Part shown: positions 32,639 to 34,387 of the stretch, one piece after another
Layout of the letters: each line of letters opens with the position of its first letter
How positions within the stretch are numbered: the stretch's first letter is position 1
NCBI GenBank assembly: GCA_964225175.1
Contig: CAXQNK010000033.1
Location: forward strand, 1-34,387
Reading direction: 5' to 3'
Origin: WTJD01 sp964225175
Lineage (GTDB): Bacteria > Pseudomonadota > Gammaproteobacteria > Xanthomonadales > SZUA-36
DNA: 34,387 nucleotides
Made by a program: the position numbers and the translations under genes
Notes under the pieces: generated by a model
The model's database searches: none
Told to the model about the DNA's origin: nothing
Seen by the model: only the letters and a program-made list of their open reading frames with translations

Positions 32639-32893
32639 TTAGACCGATGATCCGGGTGGTCGATTTGCCGGGTCACTCTCAGAAGGCGGTGGCTTTGCCG
32701 CTTCCTGCTCCGCTGGGTCTGCCTGGAGCTGCTCTGGTTCTTCGTCGTCTGACTTTTCACCCATGCCGTCGCGAAAGCCTTTTACGGCGCTGCCAAGATC
32801 GCTGCCAATGTTGCGCAATCGTTTTGTGCCAAATACCAGCAGAACGATTAAAAGCAGAATCAATAGTTGCCAACCGCTGATGCCACCGACCAT
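32639..32893 (-). CDS. tatA: Sec-independent protein translocase TatA
   Basis: TatA (84 aa) is the pore-forming or membrane-weakening subunit of the Tat translocon. It has the canonical N-terminal helix with the FGTKRLRNIGSDLGSAVKGF hinge and amphipathic helix (about 21-40), then an acidic, proline-rich tail. AGGAAG precedes the ATG at a suitable distance. First gene of the tatABC operon; an intrinsic terminator for the upstream gene separates them. Confidence 0.94.
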   Translation of the reverse strand: MVGGISGWQLLILLLIVLLVFGTKRLRNIGSDLGSAVKGFRDGMGEKSDDEEPEQLQADPAEQEAAKPPPSESDPANRPPGSSV

Positions 32894-32965
32894 GTGCGTG
32901 CTTCCTGTACTTTCCGGGGGTTCAAGTGTAGCGCAAACTGACGCCTTGCGGTTCGCTTGGAGGTG

Positions 32966-32989
32966 AAAAAGGCCCGGGTTCAGCCGGCC
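32966..32989 (-). terminator. Intrinsic terminator overlapping a stop codon
   Basis: On the - strand GGCCGG, a loop containing the TGA stop of the IPTL-CTERM gene, and CCCGGGCC form a stem with one bulged base, followed by five T. It separates that gene from tatA, whose start lies about 70 bases on. Confidence 0.55.
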
Positions 32990-33942
32990 TCGCGACGAGC
33001 CCCGAGTTGAAGCAGTCCTGCCGCCAGGGCCATCAGGATCATGAGCGCGAGGCCTGAACGGTCAAGTGTGGGGATGTTCTCGACGCTCGCTTCCCTTCCG
33101 GTGTCAGGACCGTTGGTCGCAGGTGTGCACCCTGAAGGTGGCGAAACCGCCAGACTTTCGAATCCATCACCGTCGAGTTCACTTGTGACCTGGCCTTCAC
33201 CGGTCTCTATGTCAATCAACACCGCCTCGCTGTTCCCCAGCTCACCGCGGTCGGTAATTGCCCACAATGAGCCGTCTTCAGCAAATGACAGGCCAGCCTC
33301 GAAATAGGGTGACACGGCCGGCCCAAGTACTCCGATCCGGGTGGCGATTCCAGTCTCTGCATCGACGCTGAACAAACTGCGGTTGTCTTCGCTGTAGCTG
33401 TCCGAGCCGTTGCGCAGCAGACCATTACCCAGTGCGAAAAGCTGTGTTGGGTTTCCGCGAGCTGCCAATGCGCTGACCTTGTATCCGAGCCCGCCTGCCG
33501 TCAGTGGTGTTGCCGTGCCATCGGTTGACAGCAGGTAGAGGGTTTTGTCGGTCGCGCTGGAAACATACAGGCTGCCATCGCAGGTAAACGTCATGCCGAA
33601 ATCGTTCGCGCTGGATTGTGTCAGGCCGGCAATGGCGATGCTCTCGGAAAGCAGGGTCCCGTCCTTAGTGCTCACCTTGAAGAGCGACGAGGTCTCGTCG
33701 TCGACGGCCCACAGCAAACCATCCTTATCGAAGGCCAGGCCCTCAACGTCCACGCGGACTGTTTCCGATGGGCCGATGACTTGCCCCAGCTCCGTGACCG
33801 CACCCGTGGAGAGGTCGACGCGGTGCAGGCTATCACCCATGGCTGCATCAGAATTGACTGAGTAGCCATGTGGAGCGGAAAGCGCCGTCAAAGGGGCGAG
33901 CGCGCACGCCACGGGCATTAGGATGAGGAGTAAACTGCGCAT
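32980..33942 (-). CDS. Exported beta-propeller-like protein with IPTL-CTERM sorting signal
   Basis: A 320-residue protein with a signal peptide (about 1-22, cleavage after LSA). The middle part has repeated GLxFDKDGxLWAVDD-like stretches (for example VEGLAFDKDGLLWAVDDE and GLSFAEDGSLWAITDRG), typical of propeller-forming repeats. The C-terminus has IPTL followed by DRSGLALMILMALAAGLLQLGARR, a hydrophobic helix and basic end, matching IPTL-CTERM sorting signals that are handled by exosortases. It probably ends up attached to or released from the outer membrane after cleavage; no exosortase gene is in the window. The function of the propeller is unknown. Confidence 0.82.
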   Translation of the reverse strand: MRSLLLILMPVACALAPLTALSAPHGYSVNSDAAMGDSLHRVDLSTGAVTELGQVIGPSETVRVDVEGLAFDKDGLLWAVDDETSSLFKVSTKDGTLLSESIAIAGLTQSSANDFGMTFTCDGSLYVSSATDKTLYLLSTDGTATPLTAGGLGYKVSALAARGNPTQLFALGNGLLRNGSDSYSEDNRSLFSVDAETGIATRIGVLGPAVSPYFEAGLSFAEDGSLWAITDRGELGNSEAVLIDIETGEGQVTSELDGDGFESLAVSPPSGCTPATNGPDTGREASVENIPTLDRSGLALMILMALAAGLLQLGARREAG

Positions 33943-33984
33943 GATATTTCAGAGCCCAAGATCTGCCGAGCACGGCCGAGGTAT

Positions 33985-34013
33985 AAGATAACCATTTCGG
34001 GCCAAGATTTCAA
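33985..34013 (-). promoter_or_regulatory. Sigma-70-type promoter of the IPTL-CTERM gene
   Basis: On the - strand a -35 TTGAAA (34008-34013) and a -10 TATCTT (33985-33990) lie 17 bases apart, matching 5 of 6 and 4 of 6 consensus bases. The expected start of transcription is about 35 bases before the ATG. Confidence 0.55.
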
Positions 34014-34375
34014 TATTAAAATCAGTGGTTTAGACGCTCTTCTGGTTTTGTTGCCTGAATGCAACAAGCTGCCTGAGGGCGTGAGGCGGAATGGTACAGC
34101 TTCGACCAACGCTAAAGTCATGATATTCAAGCGAACTATCGTATTTCGGAATGGATATTCAAGCCTGGTTTGAGAGACTTTCGTCGCGCATGCCTTGCCT
34201 GTGGTTTTTAAACGACAGTTGCCCCGCGCGCGAGTACCGCCTTATTTGATCATATCCCCCCGTCCCGGAGGACCTCTGCGGGCGGAGCCAGGCCCAGCGA
34301 CACCTGCTAACGGCCCATCTTGTCAGCTCATGGCCGGATGCTTTCCTGGTCCCCCCGGTACTCGCAACCCAGGGT
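34014..34375. other. Gene-free stretch
   Basis: No convincing coding frame on either strand. The last 130 bases are GC-rich with several small inverted repeats. One - strand frame stays open from the window edge for about 70 codons, but its composition does not look like a protein to me. Confidence 0.6.
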
Positions 34376-34387
34376 GCAGGTCTCCTG
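34376..34387 (-). promoter_or_regulatory. Possible cobalamin riboswitch 3' end (B12 box), cut by the window edge
   Basis: Read on the - strand the window begins CAGGAGACCTGC, matching the core of the B12 box found near the 3' end of cobalamin riboswitches; the GC-rich sequence after it, up to AAAGCATCCGG, also resembles such tails. The rest of the element would lie outside the window. No gene follows closely: the next - strand gene starts about 430 bases away and has its own promoter, so this may be a remnant or a chance match. Confidence 0.3.

Noticed and set aside
34180..34387. Partial - strand protein gene running off the window edge
   Set aside because: Open for about 70 codons but of unusual composition, and it overlaps the possible riboswitch tail; not enough evidence to call it.

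Overview
The window looks like chromosomal DNA of a gammaproteobacterium, probably an uncultured, aerobic, free-living and possibly marine lineage. The atp gene order and subunit sequences, glmUS, tatABC, a YcgL protein, a rhomboid protease and an IPTL-CTERM surface protein all point that way. I cannot fix the genus from sequence alone. No rRNA, tRNA, CRISPR array, transposase or integrase gene was found.

Layout. (1) 1-6782, + strand: F1Fo ATP synthase operon atpB(partial)-E-F-H-A-G-D-C. AtpB carries about 60 extra residues between its last two conserved helices. (2) 7025-10450, +: an OmpR/PhoB-type response regulator and overlapping histidine kinase, then a DUF2878-like membrane protein and a DUF6134-like exported protein. 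The regulator and the DUF2878 gene are both preceded by the same 16-bp tandem motif (15 of 16 identical), a likely regulator operator. (3) 10628-12632, +: three consecutive methyltransferases, the first resembling phosphoethanolamine N-methyltransferases and the third of the membrane ICMT/PEMT type. (4) 12725-16106, -: a DUF1800-DUF1501 exported protein pair. (5) 16357-21446, +: a beta-carbonic anhydrase translationally coupled to a TRAP transporter (dctP-Q-M), then xdhC and mocA, which serve molybdenum hydroxylases, although no such enzyme lies here. (6) 21437-23446, -: a lipoprotein S9 prolyl-oligopeptidase-type hydrolase. (7) 23548-26782, +: glmU-glmS, the UDP-GlcNAc pathway genes that follow atpC directly in E. 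coli but lie about 16.8 kb away here.

(8) 26783-28019 is the most unusual stretch. Just after glmS come a reverse-strand methyltransferase gene and then a second, truncated glmS 3' end. The last ~90 bp of this copy are almost identical to glmS while the part upstream is strongly diverged. The conserved block is the part of glmS that Tn7-family TnsD proteins recognise (attTn7). It is followed by an AT-rich repeat segment and an exbD gene with no exbB or tonB partner.

(9) 28563-33942: a D-2-hydroxyacid dehydrogenase (+), ycgL (-), a rhomboid protease (-), a BPSS1780-like membrane protein (+), tatC-tatB-tatA (-) and an exported IPTL-CTERM protein (-). The Tat translocon would export the DUF1501 protein, which has a twin-arginine signal. 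(10) 33943-34387 has no convincing gene. It holds a good promoter for the IPTL-CTERM gene and, at the window edge, a reverse-strand match to the 3' B12 box of cobalamin riboswitches.
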